Part shown: positions 46,157 to 55,441 of the stretch, piece by piece
How the letters are laid out: each line of letters begins with the position of its first letter
How positions within the stretch are numbered: the first letter of the stretch is position 1
Source: an uncultured Alphaproteobacteria bacterium
Lineage (GTDB): Bacteria > Pseudomonadota > Alphaproteobacteria > Micropepsales > Micropepsaceae
Assembly (NCBI GenBank): GCA_903862715.1
Contig: CAIOYY010000015.1
Location: forward strand, 21,638-85,637
Length of the DNA: 64,000 nt
Direction of reading: 5' to 3'
Translations under genes and position numbers: made by a program
Notes under the pieces: generated by a model
Seen by the model: the letters and a program-made list of their open reading frames with translations, nothing else
Databases searched by the model: none
What the model was told of the DNA's origin: nothing

Positions 46157-46614
46157 CAAATTCCATCCACCACGCGCCGCCAGTACTCACCACCGCGAAT
46201 ATGGGCGATACGCGTCTGTTCTCCCACCGGCTTCAATTCGATATGCAGCGCCGTCTCAGGCCAGTAATCCGCCGCCCGTTCCGGCCATTCCGCCAGCACC
46301 GCGCCGTCCTCCAGCGCATCCTCCAGACCCAGCTCGGCAAGGTCGATTTCGCGTTCGATTCGGTAGAGGTCGAAATGCCGGATCGTGAGGTCCGCCGTCT
46401 CGTAATGCTGCACCAGGGTAAAGGTCGGGCTCGGCACATGGCCGGTGATGCCCGATGCCTGGATGACGGCCCGCGCCAGCGCGGTTTTGCCTGCCCCCAG
46501 AGGCCCCGACAGCAGGACCGCGTCGCCCACACGCAAGGCGCCGGCAATGCGGGCGCCCAGCGCCCGCGTCGCGGCCTCATCGGCAAGCGTCATGGTGGTG
46601 TCGATTCCCGTCAC
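46156..46614 (-). CDS. tsaE: tRNA threonylcarbamoyladenosine synthesis ATPase TsaE
   Basis: An ATPase that supports TsaBD in making t6A37 on ANN-decoding tRNAs. The 152-residue protein has Walker A LLSGPLGAGKTALARAVIQ near residue 36, VPSPTFTLVQHYE near 61, FDLYRIEREIDLAELGLEDAL near 82 and VLAEWPERAADYWPE near 107. It is the first gene of tsaE-amgK-murU-addB-addA(-trxA), all overlapping or nearly so on the minus strand. Confidence 0.95.
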   Translation of the reverse strand: MTGIDTTMTLADEAATRALGARIAGALRVGDAVLLSGPLGAGKTALARAVIQASGITGHVPSPTFTLVQHYETADLTIRHFDLYRIEREIDLAELGLEDALEDGAVLAEWPERAADYWPETALHIELKPVGEQTRIAHIRGGEYWRRVVDGI

Positions 46615-46749
46615 CCAAAAGACTTAGCGCGCGGGAAGGGGCGCGCTCAATGTCGGGGTTTTTAAGTCCAATTGCGGCGCGCCTCCCCCCATGCTACCCG
46701 CGATAGTCCCTCAGGGCGCGCCCCCTTCAACCGGATTTTGCAGCAGCAT

Positions 46750-48304
<1,555 letters not shown>

Positions 48305-48307
48305 ACT

Positions 48308-48337
48308 CTCGTCCTGAGCCTGTCGAAGGACGACGAG
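48308..48337. repeat. Intergenic hairpin repeat with core GAGCCTGTCGAAG
   Basis: CTCGTCCT...AGGACGACGAG are inverted arms around GAGCCTGTCGA. The 13-base core GAGCCTGTCGAAG also lies in the folC-trxA hairpin. This type (CCTGAGCCTGTCGAAGG) is widespread in alphaproteobacterial intergenic DNA. Confidence 0.8.
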
Positions 48338-48540
48338 GGCGCTCTACCCTGTCATTCCCTGCGAGCCGCGCCGATTCCCGGACGTGATCCGGGGGAAGGT
48401 AGGCGCGGGACGTAACCTAAGTGGGCATGCGCGCCCGATGACGGGAAGAACGCTTGATCTTTTCGAAGCCGATGCGCTGAATTCCCTATCGTCGTTTTTC
48501 CGCGTTCGTCGCAAAAGACGCGTTACCCACATTTACTTTT

Positions 48541-48645
48541 CACCTCCCCCGACGCGGGGTGGGAGGGCGATCAGCGAAAGGTCCGGTGGACCTTCCGCCG
48601 CCCGGAAACGAAGTCTTGCCCAGCAAGACTTCGGGTGGGGGGCTT
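48541..48645. repeat. Cluster of adjacent small hairpins
   Basis: Within about 100 bases lie three hairpin candidates: CACCTCCCCC near the outer edge facing the G-rich GGTGGGGGGC; AAGGTCC-GGT-GGACCTT at 48578-48594; and CGAAGTCTTGC-CCA-GCAAGACTTCG at 48609-48633, an 11-base perfect stem. The whole reads as a mosaic repeat. I see no coding ORF in 48305-48839; a 123-residue ORF there has no coding character. Confidence 0.65.
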
Positions 48646-48664
48646 ACTCGATCTCCGAAAAAAT

Positions 48665-48680
48665 ATACCGAACGGTCGGT
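48665..48680. promoter_or_regulatory. TetR-type operator-like half-palindrome
   Basis: ATACCGAACGGTCGGT differs from the core of the perfect palindrome at 48.8 kb at one base. Such ACCGACCGGTCGGT sequences are typical of TetR-family operators. No TetR gene is in the window. Confidence 0.35.
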
Positions 48681-48804
48681 TTTTGCGCAGCGGTGAAGCA
48701 AACGCGCCGCACAAGTCCGCATCGAAAAAAAACGTCAATGGAATTAAGAGGATAGCGCGCCATTCTACGCTCTTTGCCGCTGCCTGAAACCGCCCGCGAA
48801 AAAC

Positions 48805-48832
48805 AAAACATACCGACCGGTCGGTATGTTTT
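48805..48832. promoter_or_regulatory. 28-base perfect palindrome (TetR-like operator or bidirectional terminator)
   Basis: The half-site AAAACATACCGACC is followed exactly by its complement GGTCGGTATGTTTT. The core ACCGACCGGTCGGT resembles TetR-family operators. T-rich tracts flank it on both strands (TTTTTAAGATTTT and, on the minus strand, TTTTGTTTTT), so it could equally terminate divL, whose stop codon is eight bases away. Confidence 0.5.
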
Positions 48833-48839
48833 TAAGATT

Positions 48840-51254
48840 TTACTCGCCCGCATCCATCACGGGCAGCGAATTCGCGGAACGCTTGCTTTCGATATTGCGC
48901 GGCAGATGGCAGGTGACTTTCGTTCCCGTCGGGCCCGACTGCAGTTCGACCCAGCCCTGATGCAATTCGACGAAGCGGCTGACCAGCGCAAGGCCCAGCC
49001 CTGCGCCCGCGCGGGCGCCGGTGCGTCCGCTTTTCGCCGAGAAGCGCTCAAAGGCCGACGGTTTCACGTCGTCCGGAATGCCCGGGCCGGTATCCGCGAC
49101 GTAGAACTGCACATCCTCGTTGGTGATATCGCCACCGATGGTGATGGTGCCACCGCGCGGCGTGAATTTCAGTGCGTTCGACAGAAGGTTGAATAATATC
49201 TGCCCGATGCGCCGCTTGTCGGCGATAAAGGTGCCCGCATCCATCGGGCAATCCAGTTCCAGCGTCAGCCCGATACGTCCCGCGCCGCGCCTCGTATGGT
49301 CGATGATGGCGGCAAGCATTGCATAGAGGTCGATCTTTTCGAGATCGAGTTCCATCACGCCCGCCTCGATCTGCGACAGATCGAGAATGTCGTTCACGAG
49401 ATCGCGCAGCGTGTTCGATGCCGATAGCACGGCATCGACATATTCGCCCTGGCGCGGGCTCAAGTTTCCTGCGGTACCGGCTTTCAGAAGTTCGGTAAAG
49501 CCGATGATCGAGTTCAACGGCGTGCGCAATTCATAGGACACACGCTTCACGAATTCGGTCTTCATGTTGTCGGCTTTTTCCAGGCCCTGATTGCGCTCGC
49601 GCAATGCGGTCTCGATGCGGAAGCGGTCGGTCACATCGGCGAAGCTCACCAGGGTCGCGCCATCAGGCAGCGGCGCCAGCGTCAGCGACAGGATTTTTCC
49701 GTCCGACCGTTCGGCTTCGCCATATTCGCGGCGGCGTTCCGGGGTCGCCGCCGTCACGGCGGACGTGACAATGTCCCACATGCGCTCATGACCGAAGCGT
49801 GCGGTGCAGGCATCGGCGAGATTTTTCAGATGGGGCTCGGCATTCAGTTCGGCGGCTTCGAACTGCCAGATATGCATGAAGGCGGCATTGTGCAGTTTCA
49901 GCCGTCCATTAGGCCCAAACACCGCAACGCCTTCCTGCAGCGTATCGAGCGTCGCCCGCTGCACCTTGATGAGTGTGTTGTAGGAGCTCTCCAGACGCAG
50001 CTGGTCGGACACGTCCTCATAGAGGAAAATAATACCGCCAAAGGGATGGGGTTGCGCCACCACGCGCAGGGTTTTGCCGCCGGGCAGATGCCATAATTCC
50101 TCCGGGTGATCGTCGGCCTTCTCGAACAGTTTCAGATGATCGGTTTTCCAGGCGCGGAAATCGGGCTGCTCCGGAAGGCGGCGAAGCTCGCGCAGACGAT
50201 CGACAATTTCGCCTTCGGTCGGACGGCCATCGAGCCAGGTTTCGGCCAGCCCCCACAGCCGCACATAGGCGCGGTTGAAGAAGTTCAGTTTCTGGTCGGC
50301 GCCGAAAATCGCCACCGCCGTCGCCAGCTTGTCGAGCGTTTCGGCATGGGCGTCGATATGCTGCTGCAGCCGCGCTTCGGCCTCCGCGAGGCCCGTAACG
50401 TCGCTCGCCGTTCCGGCAATGCTGCCATTGGGCAGCGGCGTCAGATGAAAATTCAGCGCGCGGCGTTCGCCGCCTATGATGGCGTAACGCTTCGCATCCA
50501 TTGGCTCGTTTTCGGTGCGCACCGCACTGGCGAGATCGCGTTCCGAGCGGTCAAGCGCCACGCCGTTCTCGAGCGCGTCTTCGACCGAATTCGCGCCGGT
50601 CGCGGCGAGGAAGGCGCGGTTGACGAAACGCAAGCCGAGATCCTTGCCGCGCACCCATACGGGCGTCGGGAGCGCATCGAGCGCGGCGCGGAAATCGGTT
50701 TCGACGCCTGCAATCTTCGCTTCTTCTTCCAGAAACACCGCCGCATATCCGCCGGCGGGGCGACCGCGGACTGCGATCCCTGCGCCTTCCGAGGTGCGCG
50801 CCGTCATGGCAAAGGGCGTACCGCTATCGCCCAGTGCATCGAGCGCGGTCGACAATTGCGTGGCGTCGGGACCGGCGAGACAGGATTCGAGAAGTTTGTC
50901 GGCCCCCGCGAAGCTTAAAGGCTCGCCGGATTCCGGACCCCACACGATGACGGATTCTTTTCCGGCGGAAAGAATCGTATCGCGCAGCGACAGAAGCGAA
51001 CGCGCGCGGCCCGCCGTCACGCGCAAAGCACGGCGTAGTTTCAGCGTGCCCTGATATTCCGCGAGCGCCCATAACGCGCCCGCAACCGCGAGCGCCGCCG
51101 CACCGACGACGATCGCGAGCACGACGACATCAGGAAGACCGAGCGGCATGACGGGAATCGATTCTGCCGACCACGCGAATGAGGGCAGGGCGGCGATGGT
51201 CGCTGCGAGCGCCACGCTACGAGGACGAAGTCCTGCCGGAATTGCACGCGTCAC
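48840..51254 (-). CDS. divL: DivL-type cell-cycle pseudokinase with Tyr at the His position
   Basis: In Caulobacter DivL binds DivK and steers the CckA-ChpT-CtrA phosphorelay at the cell pole. The 804-residue protein has a signal or membrane N-terminus (PSFAWSAES; LPDVVVLAIVVGAAALAVAGALWAL), three to four PAS domains (LDALPTPVWVRGKDLGLRFVNRAF, LATAVAIFGADQKLNFFNRAYVRLWGL, LQEGVAVFGPNGRLKLHNAAF) and a HisKA/HATPase core. The H-box reads KRVSYELRTPLNSIIGF, with Tyr (codon TAT at 49533-49535) where kinases have His, the DivL hallmark. N, G1 and G2 boxes are intact (NLLSNALKFTP, DTGPGIPDD, GAGLGLALV). The start is GTG at 51254 with GGGGGA upstream. Database names vary because most homologues are labelled PAS kinases. 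Confidence 0.88.
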   Translation of the reverse strand: MTRAIPAGLRPRSVALAATIAALPSFAWSAESIPVMPLGLPDVVVLAIVVGAAALAVAGALWALAEYQGTLKLRRALRVTAGRARSLLSLRDTILSAGKESVIVWGPESGEPLSFAGADKLLESCLAGPDATQLSTALDALGDSGTPFAMTARTSEGAGIAVRGRPAGGYAAVFLEEEAKIAGVETDFRAALDALPTPVWVRGKDLGLRFVNRAFLAATGANSVEDALENGVALDRSERDLASAVRTENEPMDAKRYAIIGGERRALNFHLTPLPNGSIAGTASDVTGLAEAEARLQQHIDAHAETLDKLATAVAIFGADQKLNFFNRAYVRLWGLAETWLDGRPTEGEIVDRLRELRRLPEQPDFRAWKTDHLKLFEKADDHPEELWHLPGGKTLRVVAQPHPFGGIIFLYEDVSDQLRLESSYNTLIKVQRATLDTLQEGVAVFGPNGRLKLHNAAFMHIWQFEAAELNAEPHLKNLADACTARFGHERMWDIVTSAVTAATPERRREYGEAERSDGKILSLTLAPLPDGATLVSFADVTDRFRIETALRERNQGLEKADNMKTEFVKRVSYELRTPLNSIIGFTELLKAGTAGNLSPRQGEYVDAVLSASNTLRDLVNDILDLSQIEAGVMELDLEKIDLYAMLAAIIDHTRRGAGRIGLTLELDCPMDAGTFIADKRRIGQILFNLLSNALKFTPRGGTITIGGDITNEDVQFYVADTGPGIPDDVKPSAFERFSAKSGRTGARAGAGLGLALVSRFVELHQGWVELQSGPTGTKVTCHLPRNIESKRSANSLPVMDAGE

Positions 51255-51338
51255 CGACTGTCCCCCGCCAAGCCCCAATGGGTATGGGCCTTCCCAGAAG
51301 CGCCCCGTCTTGGCATGTGTCCCGTTACCCGATCCGCC

Positions 51339-51475
51339 GAATCCGACGAATCACTGTGGAATCAACATGATAGGGCCGTGAGTCTGTGCCGCAAGGGAAT
51401 GTGGTTAAAAATTAGTAAAAGCCCAAATATTGAATCATTAACGATGGGTGGTGGTGTCGGGCAAATACTTGAGTC
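51339..51475. promoter_or_regulatory. Six GANTC (CcrM methylation) sites upstream of divL
   Basis: GAATC at 51339, 51348, 51359 and 51432 and GAGTC at 51380 and 51471 lie in the 281-base gap between divL and the SemiSWEET gene. About one GANTC per 256 bases is expected by chance. In Caulobacter such sites in promoters mark genes under CcrM/GcrA control. This gap holds no other gene. Confidence 0.7.
51405..51419. promoter_or_regulatory. Near-consensus CtrA box
   Basis: TTAA-AAATTAG-TAAA matches the CtrA box TTAA-N7-TTAA at seven of eight defined bases. It sits among the GANTC sites, in an AT-rich stretch of an otherwise GC-rich region. A chance match in AT-rich DNA is possible. Confidence 0.35.
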
Positions 51476-51535
51476 ACATCAGGGCATTAGGCTCTAGTCG
51501 ATCGACCGGGACCGTCCGGGTAAGGGGGAGCGATA

Positions 51536-51790
51536 ATGTCCGGCGTTTCGATTTTGGGCCTGTTGGCGGGGTTCTGCACCACGCTGGCCTTCGTGCCGCA
51601 GGTCCTGCGCATCTGGCGCACACGCGAGACGGGCGACCTATCGCTGGTCACCTTTCTCACTTTCACCTTCGGCGTTTTACTTTGGCTTCTCTATGGCATC
51701 GCGCTTGGCGACATCGCCATCATCGCCGCGAACATCGTCACCTTTGTCCTGGCGGCGACGATCCTCTATTTCAAATTCCGTTACGGATGA
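51536..51790 (+). CDS. SemiSWEET-type sugar transporter
   Basis: An 84-residue protein of three membrane helices with the PQ-loop motif TTLAFVPQVLRIWRTRETGDLSLVTFLTFTFGVLLWLLYGIALGDIAIIAANIVTFVLAATILYFKF. SemiSWEETs work as dimers and move sucrose or glucose down a gradient. The start is the ATG at 51536 with AGGGGGAG upstream. It converges with the M48 protease gene, six bases away. Confidence 0.93.
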   Translation: MSGVSILGLLAGFCTTLAFVPQVLRIWRTRETGDLSLVTFLTFTFGVLLWLLYGIALGDIAIIAANIVTFVLAATILYFKFRYG

Positions 51791-51796
51791 TGCCGT

Positions 51797-53431
51797 CTAC
51801 TGGGCGGCCGCTTCGCACTGGTCATGCAATTCGCGGATGTCATAGCCGGTGCATTGCGCGATCAGCCGGTCGGCTTCGGCGGTATTGCCGAGGCGGGTCT
51901 GAATGAGAATGCGCTTCGGCAGCAGCACCGGTGAATCCTCGAAGCGCGCGACCGCCTGAGCCATCGTCGCGTCCGCGCCCACGAAATCACTCTGCTCGAT
52001 GCGTTCGTCGATCTCGGCATTATAAGCGATCCAGGACGGCTCGGGGCTAGCGATCGCCGCGCGGCGGGCCGCTTCCGCTTCCGCCGCGTTGTTTTCGGAA
52101 TCGCGCAGCCGAGCCAAAGCGAACTGCGTATAGGCATGGTTGGTCGTCGGATTCTGCACGGCATAAGAGGCGGACGTATCGACGTCGGCGGTATCGCGCC
52201 CCTGAAGATGATCGACCACGACATTGGCGGAACGGTAATTCGCCATGGTCGCCGCAAGCGCCCAGTTGGCGTCGCTTTGTGGGGCATCTGCCGCCCAGGG
52301 AAGGGCAGCGACATCGCCGGGAATAAGGTCGCGATATTCGCGGAACTGATACTCGACGAGAAAATCCGCGCGCTCCGATGCCGGGCGATGCGGCACGGCG
52401 TCTTCCGCCATCTGATCCGTTGCGAGATCGAACGCTTCATCCGCAATAGCGCCGAAATCGAGGGTGCCGATACCGCCGACATTCATGCCACCGAGCGCGC
52501 CGCTCAGGAGGCCGCCGCCCCCGCCACCACCACCACCACCACCACCGAACAAACCGCCACCGCCGCCGCCGCCGAACAGGCCGCCACCACCGCCGCCGCC
52601 ACCGCCGAACAGGCCGCCGCTCTGTTCTTCTTCGGCTTCGGCCTCCTTGGCTGCTTCCGCGGCCTGCGCCGCGGCTTCCTCGGAAAGCGCAAGGCGCTGC
52701 AAGGCGCGTTGTGCACCATCGGGATTATATCCAGCGCGCACCATTAGATCGAAGCCGAGTGCATCGGCCTGATCTTCCTGCCCCTGCTGGAAGCGCGGCG
52801 TCAGAACATTTTCGCTGAGTTCATAAACTTTGGTCGCGATATTGATGCCACGCTGCAATCCGCCGAGTGCGTTACCCAGCCCGCCGCCGCCCAGCGCCTG
52901 CGCGCCGGCCGCAACCGTACTTAATGATTGGGCATTCATCACCGCATAATACTGGGTGCGCGTGAACCAATCGGAATCGTGATGTTTCAGAATCGCATGC
53001 GAAACTTCGTGGCCGAGAATGAAAGCGATCTCGTCGTCGGTTTCGCTCTGTTCAAGAAGTCCGATGCTGACGACCAATGTGCCATCGGGTGTGCACAGCG
53101 CATTGTAATCGGGCGCGGCCAGAATGCGCACATCGGGCGTGAAGGATGCAGGCAGGGGAACGCCTGCCAGCAGCCGGTCGAGAATGTTTTTGACGTAGTC
53201 GTGCAGTTCGGGTGACGGCACGAAGCCATGCGCACGGGCGCGCATGATGGCGACAGAACGCGGTCGTTCCGCCGCTACGTCGCTGTAATCGGGTGCGGGC
53301 GTGAGGATGTCGATGGCCTTGCCCATGCTGGGATAGTCGCCGGGCAGTTCCGCGCTTGAAGCCCTGGAAGGCAGCGCAAGAAACAGAGTAACCGCCGCAA
53401 CTGTCCAACCCGGCATGCGCATGGTCAGCAT
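51797..53431 (-). CDS. M48 family metalloprotease with poly-Gly insert and TPR-like C-terminus
   Basis: A BepA/YfgC-like periplasmic zinc protease involved in outer-membrane protein quality control. The 544-residue protein has a signal (MRMPGWTVAAVTLFLALPSRASSAEL), the zinc motif FILGHEVSHAILKHH near residue 165 with third ligand EDQADALGFDLM near 250, then a charged stretch and an unusual insert of repeated LFGGGGGGG blocks near 300-345, before a TPR-like tail (NHAYTQFALARLRDSENNAAEAEAARRAAI). I start at the ATG at 53431, which overlaps the upstream gene by seven bases. The insert is not normal for the family. Confidence 0.9.
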   Translation of the reverse strand: MLTMRMPGWTVAAVTLFLALPSRASSAELPGDYPSMGKAIDILTPAPDYSDVAAERPRSVAIMRARAHGFVPSPELHDYVKNILDRLLAGVPLPASFTPDVRILAAPDYNALCTPDGTLVVSIGLLEQSETDDEIAFILGHEVSHAILKHHDSDWFTRTQYYAVMNAQSLSTVAAGAQALGGGGLGNALGGLQRGINIATKVYELSENVLTPRFQQGQEDQADALGFDLMVRAGYNPDGAQRALQRLALSEEAAAQAAEAAKEAEAEEEQSGGLFGGGGGGGGGLFGGGGGGGLFGGGGGGGGGGGGLLSGALGGMNVGGIGTLDFGAIADEAFDLATDQMAEDAVPHRPASERADFLVEYQFREYRDLIPGDVAALPWAADAPQSDANWALAATMANYRSANVVVDHLQGRDTADVDTSASYAVQNPTTNHAYTQFALARLRDSENNAAEAEAARRAAIASPEPSWIAYNAEIDERIEQSDFVGADATMAQAVARFEDSPVLLPKRILIQTRLGNTAEADRLIAQCTGYDIRELHDQCEAAAQ

Positions 53432-53814
53432 CCTTCGCCGAGGCCGCGGGTCGTTCCCGTCCGGGTTTCGTCGCCGCCTTCGGCAAGCGTACGGCAGACC
53501 GGCGGATCGACGTGCCCGGCGCGGAACTGCACCATATGCGGCGCCACCCAATATTCGGTGCCGTCAATATCAACTTTCAGCATACGCGCTTCGGTCTGCG
53601 CGAGAATGGGAAGGCAGGTCGGGAACTGGTCGCGGGCGATGCTCATCACGCGGTTGCCGCCGGAAGGCGCATCGAACAGATCGACCTCGGGCGTGCGCGC
53701 CGAAAGGATGACCGCTTCCTGGTCCACACAGGCGTCCTGCGCCGCGGTTGCGGGGGGCGCACCGGCAAAGCCAAGGGCCAATACCGGCAGCACGAAAAGA
53801 AGGGAATGTTTCAT
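53425..53814 (-). CDS. Exported SH3-like protein
   Basis: A 129-residue protein with a signal peptide (MKHSLLFVLPVLALGFAGAPPATAAQDA) and a bacterial SH3-like segment (VDLFDAPSGGNRVMSIARDQFPTCLPILAQTEARMLKVDIDGTEYWVAPHMVQF). Two Cys may pair. Such domains often bind peptidoglycan or proteins. The start is the ATG at 53814, eight bases after GAAAGG. It overlaps the protease gene by seven bases and follows the CHASE2 gene by 12, suggesting a three-gene operon. Confidence 0.72.
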   Translation of the reverse strand: MKHSLLFVLPVLALGFAGAPPATAAQDACVDQEAVILSARTPEVDLFDAPSGGNRVMSIARDQFPTCLPILAQTEARMLKVDIDGTEYWVAPHMVQFRAGHVDPPVCRTLAEGGDETRTGTTRGLGEGC

Positions 53815-53826
53815 GACGCGCACCTT

Positions 53827-55272
53827 TCAAAATCCGGAGGCGTATCGAAAGCGCCCCCACCAAGTTCCGAGGAATGACGAAATCAGCAATTCGAAAAGGA
53901 GACCGGTGATGAATACTAACTCGATCCAATTGCTGATCGAAAGCCCGAAAACAAAGTAAAGAATGAGGCCGGAGCCCAAAGTCATGGCAAATAAAGTTCC
54001 ATACCATTGGAACCTGCGCCCGGCGCCGATGTTCTGATCACCCGGCGTGCTGGCGTCCTGACGCAAATGCCCGATATTGAAGAACGCGGTAATGAACAGG
54101 ATGATCGCGGCGACGAATGTCTTAATTCCGTCATTTCCGAAGGTGATGCCGAACAGCGTGATGGTGTTGCGTTTCGGCTTGCCGTTGAAGGCGATGATGT
54201 TGTCCAGCGCCATTGCATGGACATAGACACCGGCGAGAAGGCCATTGGTGGGCGTGAAGGCCAGGTCAGCGCTGCCTTCAAGCTTCGCGCCATAAAAGAC
54301 GATGTTACCTTCAATCAGTGTCGGCAGATCGTCGTCAGGTGCTCCGATAAGCAAATCTTCAACGGATGTCGTGCCCGTATACATGCAGGGCGAGCGCAGG
54401 CGGTCTACGTCGATCAGCGCGCGGTAGACACGGGTGATGATACCGACATCCTGCGGGCATTCCGCGTCCGGATCGTTCCCGATCTGAACCCGCATCCAAT
54501 GGCGATTGACCGGATGTGTGTCCGTGCCCCAGATCAGTTCCAGCGCCGTTTCGTCGTCATCGGCACGGGGAATGTCCACGCCGTAAAGGTCTTCGTAAAT
54601 CCGCACGGCGAGTGAAGGGCAATGCACGCCCCGACCATCAAGGCAATCGACGGTTTCCGGGTATTGGCGCGCTACGCCATCAAACAGATTGATCGTTCCC
54701 GCGACGATGACTGCGGACGAATCCAGAATTTCCTGCCGCACCGGCGGCATGATGTTGGGAGATCCGACAAAATATAGCGGAACGCCGAAGCGCTGATAGC
54801 GGTCGATGACGAACAGCAATTGTTCAAGGCTGGCGTCGTCGCGCGTATCGGCGAACAGAATGTCGACCGCGACCGCTTTCGGGCCATAGGCAAGGATGGC
54901 GTCCAGCGCGCGGGCATGTTCGCTATAGGGCCATGGCCAGTTCATGCTCAGATATTCGAGGCTCTGGTCTTCGATCAGCGCCACCGCAACGTCGTCGCGT
55001 CCGGTATCGGGATAAAGCGGCCCGGTGAGCGTGAGATTGATGAGCTGCTGCGAGTAGCTCTCGGTCACCCCATCGAAGCCCAGCGGATCGGCATAGATTT
55101 GAAATCCCGCGATCCCGAGCACGATGGCATAGACCCAGGCAAAGGGCGTCGTGGCGGCATGGCGGCGAACGGCGGATTCATTGGGGTGACGCAGACGGTC
55201 GAGAAAACCCGCAATCCAGGATCGCTTTGGCCCTTCTTCGGGGGCGGGGCCGTCGCTTTGGTCGGTGGTCAT
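53827..55272 (-). CDS. CHASE2 domain membrane protein without output domain
   Basis: A 481-residue protein. An N-terminal helix (AWVYAIVLGIAGFQIYADPLG) leads into a periplasmic CHASE2 domain at about residues 60-370: DVAVALIEDQSLEYLSMNWPWPYSEHARALDAILAYGPKAVAVDILFAD and the terminal GNIVFYGAKLEGSADLAFTPTNGLLAGVYVHAMALDNII. Three C-terminal membrane helices follow (TFVAAIILFITAFFN, WYGTLFAMTLGSGLILYFVFG, WIELVFITGLLFELLISSFLG). No kinase, cyclase or GGDEF domain is attached, so it is a sensor without a visible effector. The start is the ATG at 55272. Confidence 0.85.
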   Translation of the reverse strand: MTTDQSDGPAPEEGPKRSWIAGFLDRLRHPNESAVRRHAATTPFAWVYAIVLGIAGFQIYADPLGFDGVTESYSQQLINLTLTGPLYPDTGRDDVAVALIEDQSLEYLSMNWPWPYSEHARALDAILAYGPKAVAVDILFADTRDDASLEQLLFVIDRYQRFGVPLYFVGSPNIMPPVRQEILDSSAVIVAGTINLFDGVARQYPETVDCLDGRGVHCPSLAVRIYEDLYGVDIPRADDDETALELIWGTDTHPVNRHWMRVQIGNDPDAECPQDVGIITRVYRALIDVDRLRSPCMYTGTTSVEDLLIGAPDDDLPTLIEGNIVFYGAKLEGSADLAFTPTNGLLAGVYVHAMALDNIIAFNGKPKRNTITLFGITFGNDGIKTFVAAIILFITAFFNIGHLRQDASTPGDQNIGAGRRFQWYGTLFAMTLGSGLILYFVFGLSISNWIELVFITGLLFELLISSFLGTWWGRFRYASGF

Positions 55273-55441
55273 GAAAATTGCGCGCGGAAATGGGGCCCCG
55301 AAGGGCAAGCTAGCATGATCTCTTTCCCTTCCAAACGTGCCAAATGGCAGGCCGAACGGGGACTTAAGGCATTCCCCACATTGATTTGCGTAGAATTTGG
55401 TGTAATTCAGCGCCCCAACAAACCTTTCGGAGGAACGGCGC

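Noticed and set aside
48384-48755. 123-residue ORF in the ferredoxin-divL gap
   Set aside because: It reads through the hairpin repeats, has no ribosome site and no protein-like conservation.
52464-52772. Poly-Pro ORF opposite the M48 protease
   Set aside because: It is the complement of the poly-Gly insert, without a ribosome site.
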